Source: Acinetobacter sp. (GTDB lineage: Bacteria; Pseudomonadota; Gammaproteobacteria; Pseudomonadales; Moraxellaceae). From it: a stretch of 5,326 nucleotides of DNA. The position numbers were made by a program, and so were the translations under genes. The notes beneath the pieces are model-generated. The model searched no databases and had not been told where the DNA came from. It worked only from the letters and a program-made list of their open reading frames with translations. Below, in pieces: positions 4,988-5,326 of the stretch. Numbering within the stretch: position 1 is the first letter of the stretch; each line of letters opens with the position of its first letter. Location of the stretch: positions 4,014 to 9,339 of the forward strand of contig JAUNHS010000001.1 in the NCBI GenBank assembly GCA_030523805.1. The letters are read 5' to 3'.

Positions 4988-5326
4988 TTATTTTTCCACA
5001 AAAGCACGCTCAATCACATAATCCCCTAACTCACCCATGCGTGGCGATTCTTTCAAGCCATGAGCATCGAGCAATGCTGCCACGTCTTTCAAAAATGCTG
5101 GGCTACCACAGAGCATTGCACGGTCGGTTTCACGATTAAAACGTGGTAAACCAATTTTTTCAAATAATTGACCACTTTCAATGGCTTCCGTTACACGGCC
5201 ACGAGTGTGAAATTCTTCACGAGTAACGGTTGGATAATAAATTAATTTATCTTGAATGCCTAATTCTTGGAAAAATTCATGATTTGGCAATTCGTTTAAA
5301 ATTAAATCTTGGTACGCCAATTCACT
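4988..5326 (-). CDS. fpr: Ferredoxin-NADP reductase, partial (N-terminus off right edge)
   Basis: The complement is open from the right edge to a TAA at 4988-4990, giving the last 112 residues of a protein usually near 255-260 long. The FAD-binding barrel is outside the window and this part is the NADP(H)-binding domain. Visible in order are a YYPTVTRE segment (residues 30-37 of the visible part), RGR (42-44), whose arginines in this family contact the NADP 2'-phosphate, MLCGSP (71-76), and the conserved end GDYVIERAFVEK. That C-terminal extension marks the bacterial class known from Azotobacter vinelandii and Rhodobacter rather than the E. coli type. The enzyme moves electrons between NADPH and ferredoxin or flavodoxin and is often linked to oxidative stress defence. 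A TTG at 5318-5320 could be mistaken for a start, but the frame continues upstream through Ser-Glu and such a start would remove more than half the enzyme. Confidence 0.93.
   Translation of the reverse strand, partial: SELAYQDLILNELPNHEFFQELGIQDKLIYYPTVTREEFHTRGRVTEAIESGQLFEKIGLPRFNRETDRAMLCGSPAFLKDVAALLDAHGLKESPRMGELGDYVIERAFVEK

Noticed and set aside
4992..5000. TTTTCCACA, a further match to the DnaA-box consensus
   Set aside because: It is a lone match inside the 3' coding end of the ferredoxin-NADP reductase gene (Val-Glu-Lys codons) and is about what chance gives in 5.3 kb.
4933..5139. Plus-strand open frame of 68 codons
   Set aside because: It begins in the two-way terminator and runs antisense through the well-supported reductase gene.

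Overview
This AT-rich window looks like ordinary chromosome of a gammaproteobacterium of the Moraxellaceae, most likely Acinetobacter. The assignment comes from the proteins: a MetZ-type O-succinylhomoserine sulfhydrylase, a ybaB-recR pair followed by rnd and ycgL, and a ferredoxin-NADP reductase of the class ending in ERAFVEK. It is made from memory of these families without a database search, so the genus is an inference. No mobile element, CRISPR array, tRNA or rRNA is visible. No stretch of more than 300 bases lacks a gene.

Layout. Positions 1-428 (minus strand) hold the N-terminal 142 codons of a beta-hydroxyacid dehydrogenase-family oxidoreductase that runs off the left edge. A 218-base divergent intergenic region (429-646) separates it from metZ (647-1828, plus). 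This region contains a promoter for each gene, three full matches to the DnaA-box consensus within 53 bp, and a separate 15-bp palindrome. metZ is closed by a clear intrinsic terminator (about 1858-1887). A new transcription unit then starts at a TATAAT promoter (1897-1926) and reads ybaB (1972-2301), recR (2411-3010), rnd (3073-4188), ycgL (4206-4502) and a small unnamed multi-pass membrane protein (about 4492-4929). The last two genes overlap. A perfect 36-nt palindrome (4939-4974) forms a two-way terminator shared with the convergent ferredoxin-NADP reductase gene (4988-5326, minus), whose 5' part lies beyond the right edge.

Functions. metZ makes homocysteine by direct sulfhydrylation. ybaB and recR are a widely conserved pair linked to nucleoid structure and RecFOR recombinational repair. 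rnd (RNase D) trims RNA 3' ends, and ycgL is a small conserved protein of unknown role. The reductase supplies or removes reducing equivalents between NADPH and ferredoxin or flavodoxin.

I did not find a new multi-gene system. The points most worth following up are the DnaA-box cluster overlapping the oxidoreductase promoter and the uncharacterised membrane protein translationally overlapped with ycgL.
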